Assembly (NCBI RefSeq): GCF_037975245.1
Contig: NC_092569.1
Location: forward strand, 35,887,168 to 35,951,167
DNA: 64,000 nucleotides
DNA from: Apostichopus japonicus
Lineage: Eukaryota > Echinodermata > Holothuroidea > Aspidochirotida > Stichopodidae
Direction of reading: 5' to 3'
The notes under the pieces: model-generated
What the model was told of the DNA's origin: nothing
What the model saw: only the letters and a program-made list of their open reading frames with translations
Databases searched by the model: none
Made by a program: the position numbers and the translations under genes
In this document: piece by piece, positions 45,601-58,858 of the stretch
Layout: each line of letters opens with the position of its first letter
How positions within the stretch are numbered: the stretch's first letter is position 1

Positions 45601-48600
45601 TCTCTCAAGTTAATTTTGATGAGTGCTACCCTGAATGCGGAGATGTTCTCAGAGTACTTTAACAATTGTCCGATGATCAACATTCCTGGCTTCACATTCC
45701 CTGTGACAGAGTTTTGGGTTGAAGACGTCTTTACCATGATAGAGTAAAGATGATTTTTCACTTCACTTCTTTACTGAATAAACCAATATGAAGACTACAT
45801 TTTAATAAGTTCTTATGGTGTAGACAATAAGCAACATCACATTATTTTAATTTATTACAGATTTCCTGAATCTATTAAAGTGCTGTGTGTGTTTATTTTT
45901 AATACATAATGGCATTTTTAGGTGTAACCCTGAATTCACACATATTTTCACTCTAGCCTGTTTTCTTTTTGGTCCTTGAAGTTTAATCTGCAGTGTTTTA
46001 CATAATGTTTTGGTCTCATTGAATGACAGTAAAAAAAGAAACTCTAAGTGGCCATGAATGTCTATAATATGATGAGAATTGCAGGATATCATCATTATCG
46101 AACGCATGTAAAGATCGAATGATTGAGTTTACAAAGAAACAATGTTAATTTGCCAACAGCTCGGGGAACAAAACAGCTGATCAAAGAATGTTTACATCAG
46201 ATGAATAGCAAACAATCAAACAACGCCGTGGATACCAATAAACATAATTAACTTGAAGAACAGGACTCTGCCATTGTCTGGAGGGGTATAAGCAGGAACA
46301 CTAAAGTACCTCTGAAGTACATTAGTTTCTCTCACTGGTTAATATGTTAATGAGATGAATACAACTATTGTTTAATCCACTGTTTTGTCTTTTGTCTCTG
46401 GCAGGTACAGGCCTCCAGTATCCCAACAGAGGAAAGAGCCGAAATGGTGGAAATATGCTCGCAAAAATAAAATCAGGGAGGATGAGATGAAGAAAGAGAA
46501 CAAATTCCATGAACGATTTGAAGAATATATAACATCTATGAGGGAATGGTGAGTGATTCTTAGTTTACTCAAATCCTTTCCACCTCTAATTAAATCTGCT
46601 ACTTGTCTTTATGTCCTGCCTGAGCAGTACATGGCCATGAAATGTATAGCTTCTGGAATTTACAGTCAGAAGAAATTAATAACTTTCAAGCGTCCGTTTT
46701 TTTCTAACTTAAACAAGTAACAGACACCTTTAGAGTACAGGTTAATGCCTTAAGTCTTTTGTATTAAGGCCCAGGCTGATTTCCAAGGTAAAATCTGATA
46801 CTGTTTTTGTCACTAAAGGATTAAATTCATTAAAAGCTCTCTGTGCCACTGACAATTTGAGGGCCTAGCATTTGTTCAAAACAATGGACTAGTTAATACA
46901 TGAGTGAAGCTGGGAAACTTAAATTTGAATAATCCTGTATACTGCAGTAAATATGCAGCATTTTCCCAATCTTGACCTTGTCGAGATGCCAGGGATTGTC
47001 TCACCAAGGTATTAGTGCCTGCATTCTATCAATATTTCATGCCTATTAGTACTAGCTGGCAATTGGACTCCTGACACTGTGTGATGTAATGCATATAATG
47101 ATCTTGATATTAGCAGACACATAAGCTTGTCCTTTCATAGATTGACTGGTTTAGTTTTTGGAAACATTTATCTAAGTTGTGGCACTTTCAAAAGGTCAAC
47201 TTTTAACCACCCCTATCACCTCTCTTGAAAGTTAAAGTTTAATTTATACTAACCTTCATCCCATCACATTTGAGAAGAAAAGTCTTCGTTCCTCCTTACA
47301 GCTATCCTCCTGATGTGGTTGACACCGTTGCTAACATGGATCATGAAATGTTTGATATTAACCTTGGTGCAGAACTTATTAAACACATCTGTTTAAAGCG
47401 ACCTGTGAGTATACATAACTGTTATAATATGATATAATCACTCCCCACATTCTGTTATTTGTTTCATATTTATTTTATCATGTTATCAGCAACTTTCTAT
47501 AATGATGTTAAAGGTAATCAGTATCGGCCCCAATTTATAGCACGATATAATTGCTAGAAGTTTTCAAAAAGTATTTTCCTGGAGGTCTTTACTCTCCAAA
47601 TTGTTTAAGGAAAACACAAGATTACTGAATGTCTAAGTGAGGACAATTTCCTTGAAGTTTGTAATAAACACAGTTCAAGAATTTTGACCAAAGGTGACCA
47701 TATTTGAACATCTACCATATTTGGGGCCAATACAGCATACCTTTAAGAAGAGTCAAAATAAAGTTATCTAATTGAATCAGCTTCCTCTGCTTTAAGCCAT
47801 TTTCATAGGCCTGCACTTCTCACCTCTATAACATCAATAATAATAATCATAATAGAAAAATTAATTTCTTTCCTAGACTAGGTCATGCCTTATATGTTTC
47901 TTCCTTCACACTCAAAAGCCCCTTATTTCTTTTAACAATTACCCTTTCACACCTTAGCAGAATCACAGAGGTTAATCATTTGATCTTTTGTTCTCTTTAC
48001 CTCACTTAGGATGGAGCAATATTAGTTTTTCTTCCAGGATGGGACCAGATCAGCAAGATAAATGACCAACTAATGAAACAGCAGATGTTCAGATCACCAA
48101 AGTTCAGAATCATTCCACTTCATTCATTAATGCCATCCGTTAACCAGAGACAGGTAAGAATATAGAATGATATAGAGACTGTCACATGGTCTTATGGTTA
48201 CAGATGGTCACTTTGAATCCATGTTTTCACATGGTTACTGACTGTCACATACATTATAGACTATCACATGATTTACAACACTCACATGGTTACAGACTAA
48301 TGTAGTTACAGACTATCATTTGATTAAATGATTTCACTAAGGTTTCGGAATGATATATGTTACAGACTATGACATAATTTAAACACTCACATGATAACAG
48401 ACTGTCACATTGTTACAGACTGTCACATACATTACAGACTGTCACATACATTACAGACTATCACATAATTAAATCACTCACATGGTTGCAGGCTGCCATA
48501 GTTACAGGCTGCTATGGTTACAGGCTGCCATGTTTTTGCAGACTTTGTCATTGCTACACACTGTGACATACATTACAGACTATTATGTAATTAAAACACT

Positions 48601-51600
48601 CACATGGTTACATGCTGCCATGGTTACAGGCTGCTATGGTTACAGGCTGCCATGTTTTTACAGACTTTTGTCATTGCTACACACTGTGACGATAGAACCT
48701 GTCATTTGATTACCTTGCTAAATGATTTCTTTTTGGTTTCATCGACCTCTGTATGTCAGAGAGTTTAAAGTTCATATCTCACTGCTTGTGCAGGCTGTAC
48801 CCGGTGTTAATGGGATGTTAAAACAATACTAGTAGATACTGCTCTCATAAACAGAATGTTTCAGGATGTCTATCTCACTAATAGGGAACCTTTACTGGTC
48901 TGGCCCCATAAATTGCAAGCTCTTTTGGACAATACTTTATACAATAAACATACATTCACTTTGACTTATTGATACACCAAATGAGCTCGAGCTCATTAAA
49001 GGATCCTTTAATTAATAGAACAATAAATAACTAAACTAAAAATAAAATTAATGCCCAAAAAAATCTGCATTTGACTTCTTTTTGAAATGTATTTCGCTCT
49101 TTGCTATTCATTTACAGAAATTAAGATTTGTGCCGATATTTCATATAATTTCATATTTATGTCTCTCGCTTGGCCTCACTATTTTCCAGGTATTTGATCG
49201 ACCTCCAGAGGGTGTACGTAAGATTATCATCTCTACTAACATCGCCGAGACGAGTATCACCATTGATGATGTGGTGTATGTCGTGGACATGGGTCGTGTT
49301 AAAGAAACAAACTTTGACGTAAAGAACAACCTGAGCACATTGAAGCCAGAGTGGGTTAGTAAAGCGTCTGCCTGTCAAAGGCGAGGAAGGGCTGGAAGGT
49401 GAGAAGATAATCCAAACTAAGATAACACAAACTACATATCTTCTGCAAAAAACCTGCATGAGTAAATGTATGAAAGTTGGAGAGACTGACTTTGCTATCC
49501 TAGCAGGATCTTCTTGAGGCTATGCATTTGCTATCTTCTGTTAGCTCTGTTGAGTTCACCTTTACGCCATTTTGCAATTTGCTTGCAATGATGTTTGTAA
49601 TGATCGTCAAGTTGGGTAGAATTGACTGTAACAATGTTTGTTGTTCTTCAGGGTACAACCAGGTGAATGCTTCCACATCTACAGTCAACTTAAAGCAGAT
49701 CTCCTGAATGAATACCAGCAACCAGAGATGCTTAGGACACCACTGGAATCTATATGTCTGAGAATCAAGGTACAAAGCTCTTTAAATAAATACAAAAACA
49801 AATATATGCCACAAGATTTTACTCAAAGGATAGTGCATTATCAAATGACCAGACATCCCTGGTTTCCAGGGGCAAACCACAGATTTCATGTACCGCCCGT
49901 GGATTAAAGATGTCCTGGGTAATTTGTCCCTGGTATTTTATGTAAGGGCTGATACTATCCCAGGAATATCCCCAAATATTTAAAACGGCCCTGATTTTGT
50001 TTTTGCTTTTACCCATTTGGTCTCCAACATAAAAAAAACTTGTTTAAATGTTGTGATTGTTTACAATTACAATTGGAGTGTTCATAGATTACTCACAGAT
50101 CAAACCAGCCCAGATCATTGAATAACTGCATATAGCCTGATTTCCAGCTACCTTTATTCATTTTGGCATGAGACTTTAAACTTTGATTAAACACTTGCTT
50201 CTGGATGAGGTGTTCTAATCTGCATTGATTGTTTGATCGTAGTCCTTAAAACTTAGCAACATGAAAACACTAATAGGCCCTCAAAATGCCACCCCTTTTA
50301 TAAATTTGAGGTTGAGAGACTTAATTCTGAAGGGTCTCTGCCCTCCATGGTTTATTTTCAGGTGACCCTTGATATCACAGTATGATGATTCCATTTAACC
50401 TGTGTTGTCATGGTAAATCTGCAGATAACTATAAAACAGATAAAAGAATAATAAATAAACAAAGATGAGAAAACTTCCGATCGGTCTACATATCTCGAAA
50501 GAATGATGTTGTTTTCTCTCTTCTACGATTTCTTTTTTTAGTCTCTTAAACTTGGTCTGGTCGAGCCTTTCATCAGTAAGGCATTGCAGCCCCCTGACGA
50601 AGGAGCTGTTAAACTTGCCATACAAACACTACAACAATTGGTAAGCTTTAAGTCTTCCTTTATTCACAATTTTATAATCCTGTAAGGAGGAACAGGGAGA
50701 TTTACATACTTTATGTCTTGAAAATTAAATACTGAAAAATTCTTTTGCAGAAAGTAATCTTAATATTGGTCATGGGAAAGTGAACAAATTATTTGGATCT
50801 TTGTTCTCAGTATATCATCAACTGATTGACAAACTTACAGCTGTATCTATTGCTGGGAATATTATCAATTCAAACTTCCAGTTTTCTGCACACAATTTTG
50901 CAATGTTAACAATATTTGTATGAAAATTATGAATAAGAACTGGTGTGGGCATGAAAATGATATTAGTACGAGCCACAGTTGTGTGCAATCCATGGTGCCA
51001 CAATACTTACAGATGTTCCAACTACCATGATATAACAGACATGGGAAATAAACATTTCTACATGCTTACATTGTCTGACATCTGTTAGGTTTAAACATCC
51101 TTCCACAAGTAGGCCCTAAATACAAACTTCTTATCTTGAAACATCCTTCCACAAGTAGGCCCTAAATACAAACTTCTTATATTGAAACGTCATTCCATAA
51201 GTAGGCCCTAAATACAAACTTCTTATATTTAAACATCATTCCACAAGTAGGCCCTAAATACAGACTTCTTCTATTGAAACATCCTTCCACAAGTGGGCCC
51301 TAAATACAAACTTCTTATCTTGAAACATCCTTCCACAAGTAGGCCATTCTTATCTTGAAACATCCTTCCACAAGTAAGCCCTAAATACAAGCATCTGTTA
51401 TGCTGAAAAATCCTTCCAAAAGAAGGCCCTAAATACAAAGTTTTAACATTTGACATTTTCCCAGTTTCAGTCATTCAGTGAATTTGTTATTTCAGCTGTT
51501 TTACAGTCGGATATGAAGCATTGCTTCAGCATTATATGTTTTCGTAGGTCACATTAACACAGTCTTGAAAAGTCTTCTAGCAGATTTAGTGAACATTGTG

Positions 51601-53738
51601 AAGCCATTCCAGATTTCTGAGTCTTAAATTTGTAGTTATTTTACTTTAGTCCATTGATCAATTAAATAATAAAGTTCAACTGTGAGCAGATAATTTAAGC
51701 AATTACATATTTAAGCAACAATGAAAACAATGATATACTTGTTCAGATATGTTTCATATACAGCTTCTCTACACCAATAGTTCTACTTTACTAAGTACTT
51801 GCTTCATATGTAACTTGCTTTATTCAATTTTCTGCATTAGTATTTTCTTAATCTATATTGAAGGTACTTTTGTATTTAATGTGCACATTTCTAATTAAGA
51901 GTGTTTCCGTCATTCTATTGTTTTATTGCCTTCTTTAACAAATCATGCATGTACCTTTATGTATTGATTTGTTTTTCTTCAGAATGCCTTAGACAATAAC
52001 GAGGACTTGACACCCCTAGGGTACCACTTGTCCCTCCTACCGGTCAACCCCAGGATTGGTAAAATTATCCTGTTTGGTGCTATATTCTGCTGCCTGGACC
52101 CAGTCCTTACCATCGCTGCCAGTTTAGATTTTAAAGATCCATTTGTCATCCCATTGGTAAGAATTATCTTTTCTTTTTGAAAAATTTAGGAAACATGTAA
52201 AATACTTTTAGTCTAAATAGGACAGCTTATTGATATGCAATTTTAAGAGACAGTATTAGAAGTTAGCCGAGACCATAATACTTTTAAGGTTTTCCATTTT
52301 GAAGCATTTTATGTGTCTTCTGATTAACTTACCTATAAATTGTCTAAATTAGACTCATTGATCTTGAAAACTTTATTTCCCTTAATCTACAACAGTATTT
52401 AATGTAGATATGTGACCTGTATCCATAGTTTACAGTTGCTGCTTATTACCAGTCGGTAGCAAACCAAACTGAGCAGGCATAAAATTATGCTTTAAGGCCC
52501 TAGCTAGGTAAAAGTTGGTATTTACATGAAGCTTGTGCCAGTAATTGCATTATATGGTAGAAGAATAATAGCTATGACTTACGCTCGGATGTGTGTACTA
52601 AGACTTCGTATGGATATTAACAGGAGACAACATTAATGAATCTTACATTAAGAGCAGGAATGTAAGGTAAATATAGGTTGCATTTGAAGAAAATCCTGCT
52701 AGGATCCAAACGTCAGGCTCTCTAACAAATTACAATTAATGAAATGGAGGCTTACAAATAAATGCAAATGCAATTTGATTGTATACATGTACGTATATTT
52801 GTGAACACTTACATTAGACCGTTGGCCTCTGCAAGGACTATTGGATACTCTAAGGCTTGTTGTGTTATGTGTGCCTTACAACCAATTTAACCCTGTTAAG
52901 GCAATGGTATTGCTTTAAACTGTTCAATCTTGTAATTGTATCTGTAGCTTGGTCATTCCTTATTTGGAAGAAACTTGGTCTTTCTTGACAATTTTCATTC
53001 AGGGTAAAGAAGAAGTAGCAGATAGAAAGAGATTGGAGTTATCGGCTGGAAGCTGCAGCGATCACATCATGTTAGTGAATGCCTTCAGGAGATGGGAGGA
53101 GGTAAGAGTCAACCATGCAATGGAAGATGAATTCTGCTGGGAGTACTTCATGTCCAAGAGCACCTTAAAGGTGAGAAGAATATTTCAAATTAGATTTATC
53201 TAAGGGTAGACACTGGAATAAATGTGTATTGCATCGTCCAGTGGGGGGGGGGGGGGTTCTTGTTTTACTACAAATGTTCAAGTTGCTTTGACAATTAAAG
53301 GCACAGAGAAAAACTTAAATTATGTTTGGATGGTTGGTAGTCTTGTAATACTGTGGTGTTAAAGATTGTGAGCTTGTTATTGCGGGTCTTGTATGGTAGT
53401 CATGTAATTCTGAGGTATTAAAGATTGTGGTCCTGTTAATATTTCGGATTTAGATTCTGGAACGAGAATATTGTCGGTCTTGATATAAAGCACAAAGTTA
53501 AATTTTTATGTTCAGTTTTGATGACAATGAAACAATAGTATAATTTAATTATTAAACTGACAAATCACAAAATATACCTGTAAAACAATCTCACAATATT
53601 TTTGTTTTGTACAGAAAAGCATGAATCACCAAATGTCAGACTACAAAATTATTGAAATATTTCTGAACTGTGTATTTGTTTTTTTTTTCTTTCATGACAT
53701 GTTAGTTTTACACAACTTTGCCCTAGCTTTTTCACTGT

Positions 53739-53829
<91 letters not shown>

Positions 53830-56780
53830 ACAACACTGAAATATCATTAAAAGAGGATTACAACCATTCTAATGAGTTCTGTTCTTCTTAACATTCGTTT
53901 TTCTTGTGTGTATTTGCTTTTTTTTCTTTCATGACGTGTTAGTTTTACAGAACTTTGCCCTAGCTATTCACTGTTTGAACTTATATAGTGAAATATCATT
54001 AAAGGGGTTTACAACTATTCCGATGAGTTCGTTTTTCTTCTGTGTAGATGATTGACAACATGAAAGGCCAGTTCTGTGAACTGCTGTACGACATTGGATT
54101 TATCCAGAGCAGAAGTTGCAAAGACGAGGCTGCTAATCAGAACTCAGGTGAAGCTTTCATATATTTCGTTGTTTTTTTACAAATTTTTACAATTGTAGCA
54201 ATCTTTAGTTGGAAAACAGCAAAGCATATATTGATGATATATTCATATAAATATATATCTTGAAAAGGCCAAAATACTCTTGAAAAACTTGCCCTAATAC
54301 TTTTGTTTGTATCAATGATTCATCCATTGAGTGTGATATCTTCATGGTTACACAGTCTGCAAGGTGCTTTGGGGAATGTCCCACTTGCAGAAAGTGTTTA
54401 ATAGACATCGCTAACATTTTAAGGCATAACAGTCTAGCTGGGTAGAACATATTACCTTTATTCTTGGGGTCCCTGATTTACCAACTTGTTTTTGCCAAAA
54501 GTATGGTTTTTCAATTCCAAAATCTTGTATTACTTTGTTCCATATAATGCATTCTTTATATGCTAAGTTATAAAGTAGTAGCCACTTTGTGTGGTATTTT
54601 GCAATTGTTTTAGTTGATTTGGGAGTTTATTTTGCACATGTTCTAACATTTCTCACAAAGACATAACCTACATAACTGGTCTTTTAAAATTTGTTTTAAT
54701 TTTGTCCTTTTCAGATAACAATGCCTTGATCAAGGCTGCCCTCTGTGCAGGACTTTATCCTAACATAGCAAAAGTACTTCCTAGCCCTGGTTTTAACAAG
54801 CACACAGGAAGACCAAAGTTAGTATTAATTGTCCATTAATCAATATCACATCTCTATATAAAACATCTGTAACAAAACTCTATGAATATATGTAAGTTTA
54901 GCCTGGTCTCATTTTACTTAGCACACAGAAAGTCCAAAAGTAGGTATTAATAGTCCATTTATTGACATCACATCTCTTTATAAACAGCTAAGAACATTCA
55001 GTTTGTAAATATTTTGTCTTTCCTTCATTATTAATATATGTTTGCCACTTATTCTTTTCTTGTAAATTAAGGAAACCAAAGATTGTTGCAGTGCCACATG
55101 GCCGTGTCGAGTTACATCTGAAATCTGTAAATGCACAAGAAACAAACTTTCCCAGCAAGTGGCTGTTATACCATACCAAGATAAAATCATCTAGTGTAAG
55201 TCAGTTTCCTTCCAATGAATCATTTTTTTTCTCTGAGAGGAAGGGCCCATACATCTCTCTTGTTTGTTGCCTCCTATGCAGCGTACTCTTGTATTATTAT
55301 TATTATTATTATATTTTCTTCCCTTTCATCTTTCATGACAACCTCAGTACTGTAGTCAAAGTTTTAGTAATTGACAAACCTCTATGTACCATGTTACATG
55401 ATGAGGTGTTTTGTTTTTCATCTTTTGCAGGTTTTCTTACATGATACATCAGCCATCGGTCCATATCCGTTGCTCTTTTTTGGAGGAGAAATCTCTTTGT
55501 TGAACGATGAAGGTCACGAAACGATTTGCATAGACAAGGACATCAGATTCCACGCTCCATTTCAGACAGCTAATCTGGTCAAGGTTTGTGGAATGCTGGC
55601 TGTGATTGGTCAGCAGCAACTTTACAAACTTTATCAGCATTATTTAAAATGAGATTTTCACTTGTTCAAATTTAAGACAGCCTTGTGGATTTTTACATCA
55701 AATGCATTTTAATAAGGAAGTACTTTAGGAAGTGAATTTTATTGTAAATATTTCATTATCTGGGGTATTACTTTATCATATTAATACTAATCATATATAA
55801 AACACAAAATGGGGATAATTTAAAAATTGTTGACATTCACTTTATTAATTTGGTTGAAACTTGACTATTCAACGTAATGAGGTAAGATGCCATGCAGAGT
55901 TATTATGGAATAGAATAAAACAAATTAATTAAAATCAACTCAAAAAGGTCTGTTTATAGACAAAAATGATGTTCGTTTGATTGAAATCATTAAAATTAAT
56001 TAAAAATCTTGAAAAAAAAATAGTTTTCATTGGATAATAGAACAATAACAGGAAGGATGAAACATATGGAATATTTATTGAATATTGACATGATTGTTGG
56101 GGGACTTAAAAATGAAATCATCTGTAACAGTCAATTCTTTTATGCAAAGATATTTTCTTATCAATTATAGAATTATTTTAATTTACTTGAAATATACATA
56201 TTGTATAAAAAGACAATGCAATAAGTTGTAGAATTCCAGTATAGAGCTTTGAAGTGTTCTCTGATACTGATCCTAATTTAAGATTGTAAAATTGCCAAAA
56301 AACTGCCGTATTTACTTTGCTGCAGATTTCAAGTCTTTAAATACTCAAACATATTTATTTATTTATTTATTCATGAATGGATGAATGTTGTCCTTATTCA
56401 GTAAACATCTACATTTCAATGCTTGTAATGAAAGCAAAAATGCTACACAGGAATGTAAATTTCTTTCATACTTGGAAACAGGATTGACGGAAAAATTTAC
56501 TATTTCGGTGTTAAATTTGATTCTGATGATTTCCTACTTTCATTTGTTCCAACAGGACCTGAGGAAAGAACTTGATAAACTCTTAGAGAGTAAAATAGAG
56601 AAACCTGGACCAACAGAGTGGTCAAGCTCCTCGACTGAAGGTAGAATAATGAAAGCCATTACAGACCTCCTCAGTACCAGAGGCGGAGAAGAAGATGACC
56701 GTGATGAGGAAACTCCTCCCGCGGAGAGGAAGAAAGATCAACATTATCGTCACGATAGATACCAAGATTGGCGAAACTAG
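39636..56780 (+). CDS. DHX36: ATP-dependent DEIH-box G-quadruplex helicase (RHAU)
   Basis: DHX36 unwinds DNA and RNA G-quadruplexes. Twenty-one exons: 39636-39881, 40345-40474, 41439-41611, 42355-42429, 43344-43439, 44508-44662, 45217-45318, 45597-45743, 46405-46548, 47302-47404, 48010-48153, 49190-49398, 49652-49769, 50542-50640, 51983-52156, 53003-53170, 54048-54147, 54715-54817, 55072-55195, 55431-55583 and 56556-56780. All are GT-AG and keep frame; total 995 residues (human 1008). The N-terminus is a Gly/Arg-rich tract, then the RHAU-specific motif [18 protein letters not shown] (53-70), which stacks on the G-tetrad face. Helicase motifs: [10 protein letters not shown] (199-207), Ia CTQPRR, II DEIH (303-306), III SAT (335-337), IV LVFLPGW, V TNIAETS (521-527), [10 protein letters not shown] (568-575). 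The winged-helix, ratchet and OB regions follow (LTPLG, PFVIPLGKE, WEYFMS, LLFFGGE). ATG context is AACAATGT. All key residues are present, so it should be active. Confidence 0.97.
40905..41200. repeat. degenerate tandem repeat in DHX36 intron 2
   Basis: Units of about 45-60 bp share GTGTGCTGTTTTGCACACT-like sequence followed by a GGA run and ATTTGGAATG. They lie between exons 2 and 3. Confidence 0.75.
41588..41960. repeat. 83-bp minisatellite that copies the exon 3 donor of DHX36
   Basis: Five tandem copies start at CCCATCGTATAAGATGAAGG-type sequence near 41590, 41672, 41754, 41836 and 41919. Copy 1 is the real end of exon 3 with its donor GGAG|GTACTT. Copies 2 and 3 keep the same exonic tail and a GGAG|GTACTG donor; copies 4 and 5 have GGAGGCATTG and have lost the GT. 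Confidence 0.95.
42228..42288. repeat. short GGGTGTGGCAT tandem run
   Basis: Five near copies of CATGGGTGTGG lie in DHX36 intron 3, about 70 bp before exon 4. Confidence 0.85.
47512..47742. mobile_element. TTAA-flanked MITE (piggyBac-like)
   Basis: The ends AGGTAATCAGTATCGGCCCC and GGGGCCAATACAGCATACCT are imperfect inverse repeats of about 22 bp. The element is bounded by TTAA on each side (47508-47511 and 47743-47746). TTAA target sites are typical of piggyBac-type transposons; the family assignment is inference. It is in DHX36 intron 10 and has no ORF. A second copy, inverted, is at 58350-58858. Confidence 0.85.
48175..48700. repeat. degenerate tandem repeat of TTACAGACTGTCACAT in DHX36 intron 11
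   Basis: Units of roughly 20-30 bp (TTACAGACTATCACAT, CACTCACATGGTTACAG) recur, and a higher-order unit near 48480-48560 is repeated at 48598-48690. Confidence 0.85.
51084..51440. repeat. 46-bp minisatellite in DHX36 intron 14
   Basis: About eight copies of a unit with CATCCTTCCACAAGTAGGCC and CTAAATACAAACTTCTTAT; one unit is shortened and the last are diverged. Confidence 0.92.
53644..54047. repeat. direct duplication with (TA)n before DHX36 exon 17
   Basis: The sequence GTTAGTTTTACACAACTTTG CCCTAGCT (copy 1, about 53700) recurs with small changes near 53938 (copy 2). Copy 1 contains a (TA) run of about 80 bp (53744-53825). Copy 2 ends in the polypyrimidine tract and acceptor of exon 17, and copy 1 has a similar ATGAGTTC/TTTTTCTT stretch without an exon. 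Confidence 0.85.
54783..55000. repeat. ~118-bp duplication across the DHX36 exon 18 end
   Basis: The end of exon 18 and the following intron (CTAGCCCTGGTTTTAACAAG, then GCACACAGGAAGACCAAAG, and CACATCTCTATATAAA) are repeated with changes at 54898-54990 (GCACACAGAAAGTCCAAAAG, CACATCTCTTTATAAA). The second copy is intronic and its donor has decayed. Confidence 0.8.
55584..56555. other. last DHX36 intron
   Basis: AT-rich intron with a short ATTT run near 56352-56370. Nothing else recognised. Confidence 0.5.
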
Positions 56781-56984
56781 GATAGAATGAGTGTGGATAA
56801 AAAACACCTTGATTGAAGAACTATGAATAGATTGGAATATGCCAGTGGAATTGAATCCATCTCTGCAATATAACAATTGTGTAATAGATATGATAGAGAT
56901 GGGTTTTATGGGATACCATCAATAGGTATTTCGATACATTCTGGCGGGAAACCCTGAACAGAAGAATTATTACATCTTAATGGG

Positions 56985-57530
56985 ATACTGGCAACAGGTA
57001 CATGATAAATGGATACTCACAACAGGTACGCCATAAAGGGATACTCAGAACAGGAACATGATAAAGGGATACTCACAACAGGTACATTGTAAAGGGATAC
57101 TCACCACAGGTACGTCGTAAAGGGATACTCACAACAGGTACATCAAAATTGGATACGCACAACAGGTACATGATAAAGGGATACTCACAACAGGTACATC
57201 GTAAAGGGATTCTCACAACAGGAATTTCGTAAAGGGATACTAACAACAGGTACATCAAAATTGGATACGCACAACAGGTACATGATAAATGGATACTCAC
57301 CACAGGTACGCCGTACATGGATACTCACAACAAGTATGCCGTAAGGGATACTCACAACAGGAACATCTGTCAAGGATATTCAACAGATATGTACAACATA
57401 TTCATATCCTAAGGATCCTAGAGTGGATTCATCTTAATAGGATTCTCACAAATATTTGACAGATACATAAAGGGATACACAAGACAGGAACACCATAGAG
57501 GGATACTCACAACAGGTACAGGATATACAC
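56985..57530. repeat. 28-bp minisatellite downstream of the DHX36 stop
   Basis: About 18 units like GGATACTCACAACAGGTACA followed by TCGTAAAG or TGATAAAT, starting about 200 bp after the stop codon. If the 3' untranslated region extends to the AATAAA at 57945, the array is part of the mature mRNA. Confidence 0.92.
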
Positions 57531-57944
57531 AACAAGTGAACCCTTAAGTTGAATATTTATACCAAATTGCTGATGTAACCTTTTTTTTATTTCTAGTGCC
57601 ATGTTGTTAATCTAAAGAGGCTTTGTATTATTTGTAAAAACATTATTTCTATACATAATTTGATATGATAAGAAATCATGAATATTTGGCTGGATAGCAA
57701 AATCTTTATGAAAAATGAATGTAACAAACTTTGGGCTATTAACTTTGTTCAAGATAAGACTGCAGTCATCTAGTTATTGCTATGTGGATTAAGAGGTGGT
57801 CTAAAATGCCATAAAACAGCAGTCAGGTCCATATTAGGGAAACTTTGGTCACCAGATCCAAACATGAAAGAACTTCAGTGTATTTGGGGTGGGGGAGGAG
57901 GGTAGGGGGGCACTGGCTTGATATTGCAGGTCAGCAAAATATCA

Positions 57945-57950
57945 AATAAA
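57945..57950 (+). other. candidate polyadenylation signal AATAAA for DHX36
   Basis: The nearest plain AATAAA I found after the stop codon, about 1.16 kb downstream. Variant signals nearer the stop are possible. Confidence 0.35.
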
Positions 57951-58349
57951 ATAGTAAGATGAAAGAGGAGAGAGTAAGAGTAAAGAAGACAAGCAAATAA
58001 TTTCAGATTGGAAGAGTTTTATAAAAAATAGACAACAGTAAAATTAGTGTCAACCAGTGAAAGAACTTCAATAGGCCGGCCTTGTAATCTTAACTTAAAA
58101 CACATTATGCTTGATGAGAGGATGCTCTTAAACAAAAGACGAGATGCTGACGTAGTTCATTTCTTTCTTCTTTTATCAACTTCATTTTCTATATGTAACA
58201 GTGGTAACCCTTATCGATGGACTTGGCAAAAGGCGATGAGCGCCATCTATTTTACTTATAAGTCAACGTTGCAAAAGGGAGTGTTCTGGCTGGGAAACAA
58301 AATTAGAAGGATTTGGACTCATTTCCACCATGATGGAATCAGACTTTAA

Positions 58350-58858
58350 AGGCATGATGTATTGGCCCCAAATATGCAAGATATTCAAATATGGTCACCT
58401 TTGGTCAAAATTATTAAACTTTTTTTTATTGCAACCTTTGAGGAAACTTTCCTCATTGGGACATTCCGTCAACAATTGCTATCTGTTCCTACTGTTCGCA
58501 CTTCCATCTATGGGAACGTTGCTTTGCTAGATCAGCTCCACAGCTCTGGAACAGTCTCCCCTTACATCTGAAAACAATCCAGCATGTGTCAACTTTCCAG
58601 GAAGAACTATTCCTGAATCCATTTGTTTAATAACTGTTGTGTCCATTTTGGGTACTTTGCTCCTGCAGCACTTCTGAGCAGTTTTTTTTAACAGGATAAA
58701 AGCACTTTATAAATTCTTATATTATCATTATTATTATCTTGTGTGTTCCTTAAATATGTGTGAGAACAATTTGGAGAGTAAAGACCTCCAGGAAAGTACT
58801 TTTTGAAAACTTCTAGGAATTATAGCATGCTATAATTTGGGGCCTATACTGACTACCT
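58350..58858. mobile_element. TTAA-flanked MITE, inverted copy, interrupted by a LINE fragment
   Basis: The ends AGGCATGATGTATTGGCCCC and GGGGCCTATACTGACTACCT lie between TTAA (58346-58349) and TTAA (58859-58862). Both flanks align with the reverse complement of the element at 47512-47742, including CAAATATGGTCACCTTTGGT and AATTTGGAGAGTAAAGACCT. The match breaks at about 58479 and resumes at about 58738, where foreign sequence is inserted. Confidence 0.88.
58479..58738 (+). pseudogene. LINE ORF2 C-terminal remnant inside a MITE
   Basis: One frame reads VPTVRTSIYGNVALL and, after a frame change, ARSAPQLWNSLPLHLKTIQH and STFQEELFLNPFV. This is the usual end of non-LTR retrotransposon proteins (YG.R.F...AP..WN.LP, then FK..LK). 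It is followed by AAAGCACTTTATAAATTCTT and a TTATTATTATC-type tail. 5' truncation, a short repeat tail and position inside the MITE fit a retrotransposed copy. Confidence 0.8.

Noticed and set aside
39636-56780. A novel defence or multi-gene system
   Set aside because: DHX36 and GTF3C5 are conserved single genes; nothing in the window shows clustered genes working as one new system.
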